From contig JAFAAJ010000227.1 in the NCBI GenBank assembly GCA_023426625.1, positions 1 through 20,946 of the forward strand: DNA of 20,946 bases, read 5' to 3'. This DNA comes from Bacteroidota bacterium (GTDB lineage: Bacteria; Bacteroidota; Bacteroidia; Flavobacteriales; Weeksellaceae). How positions within the stretch are numbered: the stretch's first letter is position 1; each line of letters starts with the position of its first letter. Of the stretch, positions 6,846 through 12,630 are shown one piece after another. The notes beneath the pieces were generated by a model. It was given only the letters and a program-made list of their open reading frames with translations. It ran no database searches and was not told the origin of the DNA. The position numbers and the translations under genes were made by a program.

Positions 6846-7232
6846 ATGAAAAAAATCTCAATGATTGCTATACTTTTTGTTATGGCAGTTTTCTCTGGAG
6901 TAAATGCTCAAAATCTGAAAAATGATTGTAAATTTCAAAAATCTGTTAATCTTATTTACTCATCAATTTATCAATATGATGAAGTTAAAAGAGATGATTT
7001 GGAAACAAGTAAGTCAATACCAATTTTAAGCAAAAACCTCGTCAAATTAAAATCCGAATTTTCGGAGATTAAAACCAAATATTCTACTGATGAAGATTTT
7101 AAAGAATTTGAAAACTGGGTACTTGTTTTAGAAAAATCTTTAGAATCGTTAAAAAAAGATGATAGTGTTTGGCAAATGGGTTATACACTTGTAAAATTGA
7201 ACCTCAACGATTTTATGAAATTAAAATATTAG
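6846..7232 (+). CDS. uncharacterised secreted 128-aa protein
   Basis: A signal peptide (residues 1 to about 22, ending GVNAQ) is followed by about 105 residues of charged, mostly helical sequence with a single cysteine (C28) and a Ser/Lys-rich middle. No domain is recognised. It is the second gene after the membrane protein at 5866-6825 with a 20-bp gap, probably one operon, and it is the last plus-strand gene of the element. The next gene is convergent. Confidence 0.65.
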   Translation: MKKISMIAILFVMAVFSGVNAQNLKNDCKFQKSVNLIYSSIYQYDEVKRDDLETSKSIPILSKNLVKLKSEFSEIKTKYSTDEDFKEFENWVLVLEKSLESLKKDDSVWQMGYTLVKLNLNDFMKLKY

Positions 7233-7503
7233 AAAAAATCTTTGTAACTGCCAATTTCTGAAAATTTCGGTTCCGGAAAAAATATCAAATTTTAAAACCT
7301 ACGAAAATTTTTAGTGAGGAGTATTTCTTACTCACTAAAGACCTTTAAGAGTATCCATCTAAGAAATATCAATTTTTAAATTAGTGTAAAATCGCAGTGA
7401 GGTGTACTTCTAACCTGGTGGAGTTCTTCAAGTGTGTCAATATTTTAATGGTCGGGGTACTTATCCCCATGTGGTATTTCTCTTAAACCCTTTGTAATAA
7501 AGA
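7233..7503. other. non-coding stretch with a series of small hairpins
   Basis: No gene is supported here. Three plus-strand hairpins show loops with a shared TA(C/T)TT core: TTTAGTGAG/CTCACTAAA (7310-7339, loop containing TATTTCT), AGGT/ACCT (7400-7416, loop GTACTTCTA) and GGGG/CCCC (7454-7468, loop TACTTAT). A fourth unpaired copy, GTATTTCT, is at 7473-7480, and a weaker GTATCCATCT at 7351. The segments GTGAGGAGTATTTCTTAC and GTGAGGTGTACTTCTAAC (7314, 7396) are recognisably related. It could be a binding site array, an origin or transfer site, or a leader RNA. Confidence 0.4.
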
Positions 7504-7541
7504 AAAATCCCCTAGACTCTATAAATAGAATGATAGGGGAA
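7504..7541 (-). terminator. intrinsic terminator of the rightward-to-leftward element operon
   Basis: Stem TCCCCTA (7508-7514) with TAGGGGA (7534-7540) contains an inner TCTA/TAGA pairing; read on the minus strand it is followed by TTTTTCT. It lies 45 bp beyond the stop of the 7586-7960 gene. Confidence 0.7.
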
Positions 7542-7585
7542 TTAATTGAAACTTATTTTGATAGTTTTTTTGCTTTTACCAACCT

Positions 7586-7960
7586 CTATCGTTTGATGCT
7601 ACCAAATATATTTTCAATCTGTTCCTTATTAAGATAGCTCATATACTGCCTTAGTTCTGATGCTCTTTTATCCGAAGACAATTGGTTGAGATAGAATTTA
7701 GTTTTTGTAAATTCGCCCTTTAAGGATTTATAGATGAGGTTTCTCGTATTGTTGCTTACCTCATCATTTCCTGCGCATAGTAACTTAACAATGGGTTTTA
7801 ATTTTACAAATCTTTCATCCGGGCTAACATAATTTATACTCTTATGAAGTTGCTTAATATTGTCCTCGAACAGTTCTAATAGGTTTTCTTTTGCTTTAGC
7901 ACTTAATTTATTTCGAGAGCCAATTTTTCTTCCGCTGTTTCTTGAATTTTGTTTATCCAT
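7586..7960 (-). CDS. GRKxGSxNK-type small DNA-binding protein (small-terminase-like N-terminus)
   Basis: A 124-aa basic protein. It starts MDKQNSRNSGRKIGSRNKLSAKAK: the GRKxGSxNK signature, an AT-hook-like basic segment, followed by a helix LLELFEDNIKQLHKSI and a SPDERFVKLKPIVKLL segment. The same order (GR.KGS.NK, helix, P..R...L..L) occurs in short flavobacterial proteins found in prophages and often compared with small terminase subunits. Here the C-terminal half (about 65-124) does not match anything I know. It is the last gene of the minus-strand set int, xis, 131-aa, Rep-like, with the iteron-like repeats (8066-8173) between it and the Rep-like gene. It may be a packaging or copy-control protein, or an unrelated DNA-binding protein. 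Confidence 0.6.
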   Translation of the reverse strand: MDKQNSRNSGRKIGSRNKLSAKAKENLLELFEDNIKQLHKSINYVSPDERFVKLKPIVKLLCAGNDEVSNNTRNLIYKSLKGEFTKTKFYLNQLSSDKRASELRQYMSYLNKEQIENIFGSIKR

Positions 7961-8065
7961 TTATTAAATATTATTTGTTGTTATCAAAGGTTTGCAATGC
8001 TTTTGAAAAAAGCAATGCTTCTATTTCTCTTCTATTTTCTTTTATATTAGAAGTTCTATATATGT

Positions 8066-8173
8066 CCATCTTTTACACAATATTGATGTAATTTTTACTC
8101 AAAAGGAATGTAATTTTTACCCAATATAATCCATCTTTTACTCAATTTTTTTTACAATCCATGTTTTACTCAT
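8066..8173. repeat. five iteron-like direct repeats (candidate replication origin)
   Basis: Five 15-bp units begin at 8066, 8088, 8110, 8131 and 8159: CCATCTTTTACACAA, GTAATTTTTACTCAA, GTAATTTTTACCCAA, CCATCTTTTACTCAA, CCATGTTTTACTCAT. All share a TTTTTACTCAA-like core. The first four are 22, 22 and 21 bp apart (about two helical turns), the fifth 28 bp. The last overlaps the stop codon of the Rep-like gene. Flanking DNA is AT-rich and contains a TGCTTTT/AAAAGCA inverted repeat near 8000-8016. This is how iteron origins look next to their initiator genes; function is inferred. Confidence 0.65.
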
Positions 8174-8777
8174 TCCCAATTTTGTATTGCGTTTTTAAAT
8201 CTTCAAATTCTTCATATATGAAAGGGGATATTTTATATTGAGTTCCACTTTGTTTTATTATAAAATCTCTATCAATTAAATCCTTCTTGTGTTTAGATAG
8301 CATAGACTTTTTTATGTCTAAGTAGTAGCAAAAAGTTTCCTCATTAAAGAACCCATTGTTATTTTTACTTTTACGGAATAGAGAATACGTTAGATATAAT
8401 AAGAGGTATTTTTTTAATCTGATTTTGTATGCTAACATAAACTCAAAATAAACAATTAGAAAATAGCCACTTGTAGTGAACTTGCTTTCTGTATCTGCAT
8501 TTAATCTATATCTGCCTTTTTCATCTTCTATAATATGATGTTGTTTTATAAGAATTTGTAGTTTTCTGTGTAAGGTTTTGCGTGTAATTGTGAAATATAA
8601 TTTCTCTTCTATTTTAGACATATTTATTTTTCCAATTTCATTTCCTTTCGAGCTTTTCATTAAATAGTACAATAAAATATATGATTCAAAATCTGCTAAT
8701 CCCAGTTCTTTTATCACATCATAATAGATAATAATGAATGGAAATTGCGGATATTTTTTATTATCTTTGTGTTGCAT
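8166..8777 (-). CDS. winged-helix protein, possible replication initiator
   Basis: A 203-aa protein, no signal or membrane helix. Residues about 20-95 (LGLADFESYILLYYLMK..., then KIEEKLYFTITRKTLHRKLQILIKQHHII, then GRYRLN) read as a winged helix-turn-helix, like the DnaD/RepA-type N-terminal domains of plasmid and phage initiators. A second similar pattern at about 135-190 (NEETFCYYLDIKKSMLSKHKKDLIDRDFI, then TQYKISP) looks like a second winged helix, as expected for a two-domain initiator. Five iteron-like repeats lie at its 3' end. A strong hairpin (8790-8825) separates it from the upstream gene and lies 12 bp before its start, possibly controlling expression. It might instead be a transcription regulator; no signature motif settles this. 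Confidence 0.55.
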   Translation of the reverse strand: MQHKDNKKYPQFPFIIIYYDVIKELGLADFESYILLYYLMKSSKGNEIGKINMSKIEEKLYFTITRKTLHRKLQILIKQHHIIEDEKGRYRLNADTESKFTTSGYFLIVYFEFMLAYKIRLKKYLLLYLTYSLFRKSKNNNGFFNEETFCYYLDIKKSMLSKHKKDLIDRDFIIKQSGTQYKISPFIYEEFEDLKTQYKIGNE

Positions 8778-8789
8778 AATTCATTTTGA

Positions 8790-8825
8790 AAAACTTCCTC
8801 AAATATCTCTAGAAGAGGAAGTTTT
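8790..8825 (-). terminator. hairpin between the 131-aa gene and the Rep-like gene (terminator or attenuator)
   Basis: An 11-bp perfect stem, AAAACTTCCTC (8790-8800) with GAGGAAGTTTT (8815-8825), has a T-rich 3' flank on either strand. On the minus strand it begins just after the stop at 8832 and ends 12 bp before the start codon at 8777, so any transcript reaching the Rep-like gene from upstream must read through it. Confidence 0.7.
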
Positions 8826-8831
8826 TTATTA

Positions 8832-9227
8832 TTAAGTGTTATTAAAAAAGTAGTTCTTCAATATTTCCGTACAGAATTTTAGTTTATTTTTAGGGTCTCT
8901 ATTTGGGAAATAGAAAAAATGTAAAATTTGAGTGGTCTGGTGGTAATAGACAATGATGAAATCTTTTTTTCCTTTTTCATTAAGGTTGTTTCCAATATAA
9001 AGATTAAAGTCAATAGGTATTAAGCCAGTATGAAGGATTTTCTTCCTTTGTCTATCAAAACTCATTAATACATTTGTAACCCCAGCATCTATGAGACGTT
9101 GGTCTTTAGGTGGTTCAAATTTTAAAAAATCAAATAGATAGGGTTCATTACTTTGGATTTTATCAAAGACGCCCTTTCTTCTAGATTTAATATACTGGAA
9201 GTGTTGAAACTTAATCCTATTTGCCAT
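8832..9227 (-). CDS. uncharacterised 131-aa element protein
   Basis: I chose the ATG at 9225-9227 (MANRIKFQHFQYIKSRRKG), five bases after the excisionase-like gene's stop. An in-frame ATG 72 bp upstream would overlap that gene. The protein is basic and aromatic-rich, with no signal or membrane helix. Its N-terminus is strongly positive (KSRRKG), the middle has LMSFDRQRKKILHTGLIPIDF and the end YYHQTTQILHFFYFPNRD. I do not recognise it. It lies between excisionase and Rep-like genes and is probably co-transcribed with the former, so a role in replication or excision is a reasonable guess only from position. Confidence 0.6.
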   Translation of the reverse strand: MANRIKFQHFQYIKSRRKGVFDKIQSNEPYLFDFLKFEPPKDQRLIDAGVTNVLMSFDRQRKKILHTGLIPIDFNLYIGNNLNEKGKKDFIIVYYHQTTQILHFFYFPNRDPKNKLKFCTEILKNYFFNNT

Positions 9228-9231
9228 AATA

Positions 9232-9549
9232 CTAAATTTTAGGATTAGGATTTTGTTTCTGTAATGCTCTTTCAACATCTTCAACCGAATAAAGAACACG
9301 TTTACCTACTTTTCTAGGTACTAAGATTCCTGATTTTTGCCAATTAGATAAACTCACAAGCGAAACTTTTAAAAGTTTACTAGTTTCTTTTCTTGTAAGA
9401 AATTGGTCTTTGGTAATATTCCCTGTCTGTTCAGCAGTAATTTCATTTGAAGAATTAAATTGATTTTCTTCAAAAAACTCCTGCATTGTTTCTCTAATAA
9501 CCGATTTGAGTAAATGCTTACCTTCATCAGACAGATAAAAAGAAAACAT
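9232..9549 (-). CDS. excisionase-like helix-turn-helix protein (HTH_17 / MerR-type)
   Basis: A 105-aa protein. An N-terminal helix (about 1-25, FYLSDEGKHLLKSVIRETMQEF) and a polar linker precede an HTH_17-type DNA-binding domain at about 48-100: QFLTRKETSKLLKVSLVSLSNW, then GILVPRKVGKRVLYSVEDVERAL. The W-x-K-x-G-x-L-x-P-x-K-x-G-x-R-x-x-Y pattern is the winged part shared by excisionases and AlpA/Xis-type regulators of Bacteroidota elements. It is next to the integrase on the same strand, with its own promoter-like sequence upstream (9587-9618). Its role would be to direct the recombinase to excision and possibly regulate the operon. Confidence 0.8.
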   Translation of the reverse strand: MFSFYLSDEGKHLLKSVIRETMQEFFEENQFNSSNEITAEQTGNITKDQFLTRKETSKLLKVSLVSLSNWQKSGILVPRKVGKRVLYSVEDVERALQKQNPNPKI

Positions 9550-9586
9550 ATCTTTTTATCTTTTGAATTTTAGAAGTTTCATTCTA

Positions 9587-9618
9587 CAATATTAAGCATA
9601 AAAAATATAATTGACAAA
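9587..9618 (-). promoter_or_regulatory. promoter-like sequence before the excisionase gene
   Basis: On the minus strand, TTTG (9618-9615), a 20-bp spacer and TAATATTG (9594-9587), one mismatch from TAnnTTTG, lie 37 bp before the start at 9549. It would drive the xis, 131-aa and Rep-like genes apart from the integrase. Confidence 0.5.
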
Positions 9619-9704
9619 TAATATTTTTATTTAAATTATTGATAATTAACCTATTGGGTAGGGATAAGTGTTTTTTAATGCCTAAAATAAAAGATTTTAT
9701 TATT

Positions 9705-11003
9705 TTAAATTTTTTTCAAAATATTTTTTTCATTTTTTAATTCATCTTGTTGCTCCCAGTATTTAGCAACTTGCTCAATATGCTCTTTTTGTGTGGTTTT
9801 AATATACTTCATAAACTGAGAGTGGCTCTTATGCCCTGTAATAGCCATAATAGTATTGTCGGGTAACTTTCCATAGTGATTGGTTGCAAAACTTCTCCTA
9901 GCTGTATGGCTTGAAATTAATTTGAATTTTGGATAATAACCCTTTTCTTTTCTGTTTGTGTCCGGATTTTTAATATTTCCTAGTGTCATTTCGTTAATTC
10001 CGGCTTCTTTACAGACTTCTTTAATATATTCATTAAACTTTTGTTCTGAAATAATATGTGGGAGTTGATTGTTTCTTTTTGTCAATATTTTTCTTACTTG
10101 TTGATGGATAGGTATTTCTATGATTGCTCCTGTTTTTTGAGTCTCAGAAATAACGATAGAATTTTTGTTAAATAAGAAACTATTAATTCTTTTTAAGTCG
10201 GAAATTCTTAAACCAGTCCAAACACCAATAATAAATAAATCTCTAACATTATCTAATCTTTCATTGTGCGAAAAATCTAAATTATAGATGAGGTCAATTT
10301 CTGAGATGCTTAAATAAGTATCTATTGGTTCATCTCTCCTAAATGTAAATTTTTTACTTTCTGCTTCGTGGTTTATTTCTAAGCCTTGCTCTTTTGCTTC
10401 TTTTACAAAACCTTTAATTGTGGAGATGTTCTTTTCGATTAGAGTATTGGAGTATTTTTTATCAGTTTTTAAATAAGATGTAAATTGTCTGTGGAAATCA
10501 AGGTTTATATCTGTGATTTTTAAACGTATTTTTTTAATCTGCTCAAAATCTTCGATCTGATTTTTAATTGTTCGATATTTTTGAATTGTTCTAGGGGAAA
10601 TAACCTTTCCGGTAATTGTATTTACTCTTGTTTCAGATTCTTTGGCAAAATTTTCTATAAACGGAGCAAAGAAAATTTTATAATCTTCTATGCCTTCCGG
10701 TCTTTTATAGAAATCATTCACAACTTTTGATAACCATTTAGAGTTAATTATATCACCTTTGCTATAATCAATATTAAATCTCCGAATGATTTCATTCTTC
10801 AAGCTTTCTATGAGAGGGTTAAGTTCATTTTTTATTCGGATGTCGGTATTAGGCTTAAACTTTTGCATTTTCTCACTCCAATCATTAGGGTTAATTAAGA
10901 TGTGAGATTGTGCATTGCAGTCAATATTTCTTCCGTGATAAAAACGGATGTTGAGGCTTGAAGGATTACCTTTTTTAGTACAAGAAAATTTGATACTTGC
11001 CAT
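9705..11003 (-). CDS. tyrosine recombinase (integrase) of the element
   Basis: A 432-aa site-specific recombinase. The N-terminal arm-binding-like part (about 1-100) resembles the Bacteroidota integrase N-terminal domain, the SAM-like core-binding domain covers about 105-215, and the catalytic domain about 225-415. Catalytic residues are visible in order: R266 in TGLRISDL, a lysine in the beta-hairpin (probably K290), H366 and R369 in SSHTARRSF, H391 in ITGHKS and the nucleophile Y400 in FMKYIKTT. All are present, so the enzyme looks active. It lies 178 bp from attR and is transcribed inward, as in many tRNA-targeting elements. It should integrate the element at the tRNA 3' end and, with the excisionase, remove it. 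Confidence 0.95.
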   Translation of the reverse strand: MASIKFSCTKKGNPSSLNIRFYHGRNIDCNAQSHILINPNDWSEKMQKFKPNTDIRIKNELNPLIESLKNEIIRRFNIDYSKGDIINSKWLSKVVNDFYKRPEGIEDYKIFFAPFIENFAKESETRVNTITGKVISPRTIQKYRTIKNQIEDFEQIKKIRLKITDINLDFHRQFTSYLKTDKKYSNTLIEKNISTIKGFVKEAKEQGLEINHEAESKKFTFRRDEPIDTYLSISEIDLIYNLDFSHNERLDNVRDLFIIGVWTGLRISDLKRINSFLFNKNSIVISETQKTGAIIEIPIHQQVRKILTKRNNQLPHIISEQKFNEYIKEVCKEAGINEMTLGNIKNPDTNRKEKGYYPKFKLISSHTARRSFATNHYGKLPDNTIMAITGHKSHSQFMKYIKTTQKEHIEQVAKYWEQQDELKNEKNILKKI

Positions 11004-11032
11004 TCTATATATTTATATGGTAAATTTAATAA

Positions 11033-11049
11033 AATCCCGATATAATCCC
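11033..11049. repeat. right-end AATCCCGA repeat pair (possible integrase arm site)
   Basis: AATCCCGATATAATCCC differs from 4098-4114 at one base and is in the same orientation. It lies just upstream of the integrase start codon, so recombinase binding here could also repress its own gene. Confidence 0.5.
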
Positions 11050-11180
11050 AACAATTTGCTTTATTTTATTATTTTTAAGTTTATCGATTTGTATCAATGA
11101 AATCTGTAAATTCCTATTAATAGGATGTTTTAAGGTGTTATTTGAAAAATTCAAGAAAAAACTGCTAAAGATAATGTTAG

Positions 11181-11197
11181 TCCCGTCTTCGCTACAA
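11181..11197 (+). repeat. attR: right attachment repeat
   Basis: Identical over 17 bp to 4026-4042. The rest of the tRNA is absent upstream of it, so this is the displaced copy made by integration rather than a second tRNA gene. Confidence 0.9.
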
Positions 11198-11198
11198 C

Positions 11199-11230
11199 AA
11201 AAAACCGCAACAAATTTGTTGCGGTTTTTT
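11199..11230. terminator. perfect palindromic bidirectional terminator (original tRNA terminator)
   Basis: Bases 11199-11230 form a perfect 32-base palindrome: a 6-A flank, CCGCAAC, the centre AAATTT, then GTTGCGG and six T. It stops transcription from both sides. It ends 7 bp before the HlyD-type stop codon (minus strand) and directly follows attR, so before integration it terminated the tRNA gene as well. Confidence 0.85.
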
Positions 11231-11237
11231 TATTTTT

Positions 11238-12533
11238 TCAACTCTGGTATCCCAATAGTTTTCTGATCTGATAGAAGAATCTTTCAATGAGCCTTAGATC
11301 CTGGGTGACGATCTCGGCATTTCCTTTCAGTTCCTTATCGAATGTAAGATTTTTATTGTAGGATGTTTTTAAGCCTTTAGGCAATACGACATCAACATAA
11401 TAATTACCTTCTTTGTCCGGAGAAAGAGAGATATTCTGCACTTTTCCTTCTACGATTCCGTATTCCTGAAAACGGTAGTTATCCAGTTTAATCAAAACTT
11501 TTTCTCCCGGAACAATTTTACCAGAATTGGTGGCAGGAACAGACATTCTACCCACAATGTTTTCTTTATTTTTAGGAATAATGGAAAGAATGACATCTCC
11601 CATTTTAATGAACTGGTTTTCCCCGAAAAACTGCTGAAAACTGGCAATACCATCGGTAGAGGAAATAACAAGGTAATTCTGTTCCCATTGTTTCAAAGAT
11701 TTTCTTAACTGTTCAAACAACTGTAAAGTTTGAGAAGAATAAGTAATCTTATCTTTTTCTGTATTGATGGCTGTTCCACTTTTAGTTTTATGAATATTGG
11801 AAATGCTCTCTTCTATTTGGGAAATAGAAATGTTGATGTTTTCCATATTTTGTTGTGCCTGAAGGAATTTCAGTTTTTCGTCTTCGAGCTCCACGGCAGA
11901 AATAACTCCCTGATTGAACAGATCCTGAGATCGCTGATAACTTTTCTTAGTAAGATTATACTTTGCGATTTCCAGATTTTTCTGTTGTTTAAGGGTAGCG
12001 ATTCTGCTTCTGTATTCAGTAAGGCTTTGATTGGCCGCCAGATTTTCCGGAGCATAAGGCTGAAGTCTGTTGAAAAGCTCTTCATCCTGAAAAGCTTTGG
12101 CAAAACTGTTATAATCTCCCTGCAATTCACCCAGTTTAAATGCAGATGCTTTTTTTATCGGAAATGTTCCCAATTGATCCGGAGTTAAGGAATCTACAAG
12201 CTTTTTTAATTCCAAAACGTCAGAATAGTTAGCCGTAGACTGCATAATCATGAGTATTTGTCCTTTCTTTACTTCCTGATTGTTTTCGATGAATATTTTT
12301 TCGATTTTGGAATTGGTTCTGGCTTCCAGCTTTTCCGGAGGATTCTGTGAGGTAACAATGATTGGTGCAGGAATAAATTCCGGGTATTTTATAATATAGC
12401 TCATGATAAGAATGAGCAAAAGAATAATGAAGATAATGGTATTTCCCCATCGGATCATCCAATGTGGTGGCTGAGTGAGTATGTCCTGTACGCTTTCTGA
12501 ACGTAGCTCTATTTCATCTAAAATATCTTTCAT
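11238..12533 (-). CDS. HlyD-family membrane fusion protein of a peptide exporter
   Basis: A 431-aa adaptor protein. A cytoplasmic N-terminus (about 1-30) is followed by one membrane helix (about 31-49) and a periplasmic part: a split biotinyl-lipoyl-like domain (first half about 60-100, with KIEKIFIENNQEVKKGQILMIM), a long helical hairpin (about 150-255) and a beta-barrel (about 300-400, VGRMSVPATNSGKIVPGEKVLIKL). This is the standard layout of the membrane fusion protein that links an inner-membrane ABC exporter to an outer-membrane channel. The ABC exporter gene lies 97 bp upstream on the same strand. No TolC-type outer-membrane gene is visible in the window. It is the last gene of the locus and is followed by the palindromic terminator. 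Confidence 0.9.
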   Translation of the reverse strand: MKDILDEIELRSESVQDILTQPPHWMIRWGNTIIFIILLLILIMSYIIKYPEFIPAPIIVTSQNPPEKLEARTNSKIEKIFIENNQEVKKGQILMIMQSTANYSDVLELKKLVDSLTPDQLGTFPIKKASAFKLGELQGDYNSFAKAFQDEELFNRLQPYAPENLAANQSLTEYRSRIATLKQQKNLEIAKYNLTKKSYQRSQDLFNQGVISAVELEDEKLKFLQAQQNMENINISISQIEESISNIHKTKSGTAINTEKDKITYSSQTLQLFEQLRKSLKQWEQNYLVISSTDGIASFQQFFGENQFIKMGDVILSIIPKNKENIVGRMSVPATNSGKIVPGEKVLIKLDNYRFQEYGIVEGKVQNISLSPDKEGNYYVDVVLPKGLKTSYNKNLTFDKELKGNAEIVTQDLRLIERFFYQIRKLLGYQS

Positions 12534-12537
12534 GTTT

Positions 12538-12592
12538 AATATTAGTAATTAGTAATCAGTAATTGGTGATTAGTAGTGAGTAATAAGAGTAG
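12538..12592. repeat. degenerate short tandem repeat (7-8 bp units)
   Basis: The stretch contains TTAGTAAT-TAGTAATC-AGTAATTG-GTGATTAG-TAGTGAGT-AATAAG, a run of diverged TTAGTAA-like units in the 97-bp gap between the ABC exporter and its adaptor. It is probably a slippage-born intergenic repeat rather than a regulatory site. Confidence 0.6.
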
Positions 12593-12630
12593 CAATTACA
12601 AAATCCTAATTCCTACGTACTACTTACCAA

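Larger units (their letters stand above)
4026..11197. mobile_element. 7.16-kb integrative element in the 3' end of the tRNA-Met gene
   Basis: The element is bounded by a 17-bp direct repeat of the tRNA 3' end (4026-4042 and 11181-11197). A tyrosine recombinase gene lies against the right end and is transcribed inward from attR, with an excisionase-like gene next, the usual layout of tRNA-targeting elements. The DNA inside is visibly more AT-rich than the flanks (by eye, not computed). Contents from right to left: integrase, HTH excisionase, 131-aa unknown, winged-helix Rep-like protein with iterons, GRKxGSxNK protein, two cargo genes on the plus strand, a structured-RNA candidate, a DUF6150-like protein, and a 371-aa unknown. 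No relaxase, coupling protein or capsid gene is visible. It might be an integrating plasmid, a mobilisable island needing help in trans, or a phage-satellite-like element. Boundaries are certain to within the 17-bp repeat. Confidence 0.9.

Noticed and set aside
7586..7960. Firm assignment as a small terminase subunit
   Set aside because: Only the N-terminal GRKxGSxNK segment and one helix resemble those proteins; the C-terminal half does not, and no large terminase is present.
4125..11003. Mobilisation protein (relaxase) or conjugation genes
   Set aside because: Every sizeable gene was read; none shows an HUH histidine cluster, a MobA-like Tyr motif or a coupling ATPase.
11181..11197. A second tRNA gene at the right end
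   Set aside because: Only the 3' acceptor/T-stem part is present; the upstream bases do not fold into D or anticodon arms.
11730..12188. Plus-strand reading frame of 152 codons inside the HlyD-type gene
   Set aside because: It lies fully antisense to a clear coding sequence, has unusual Phe/Cys/Ser-rich composition and no recognisable domain.
12538..12592. CRISPR-like array
   Set aside because: Units are 7-8 bp, diverged and without spacers; no cas genes are in the window.
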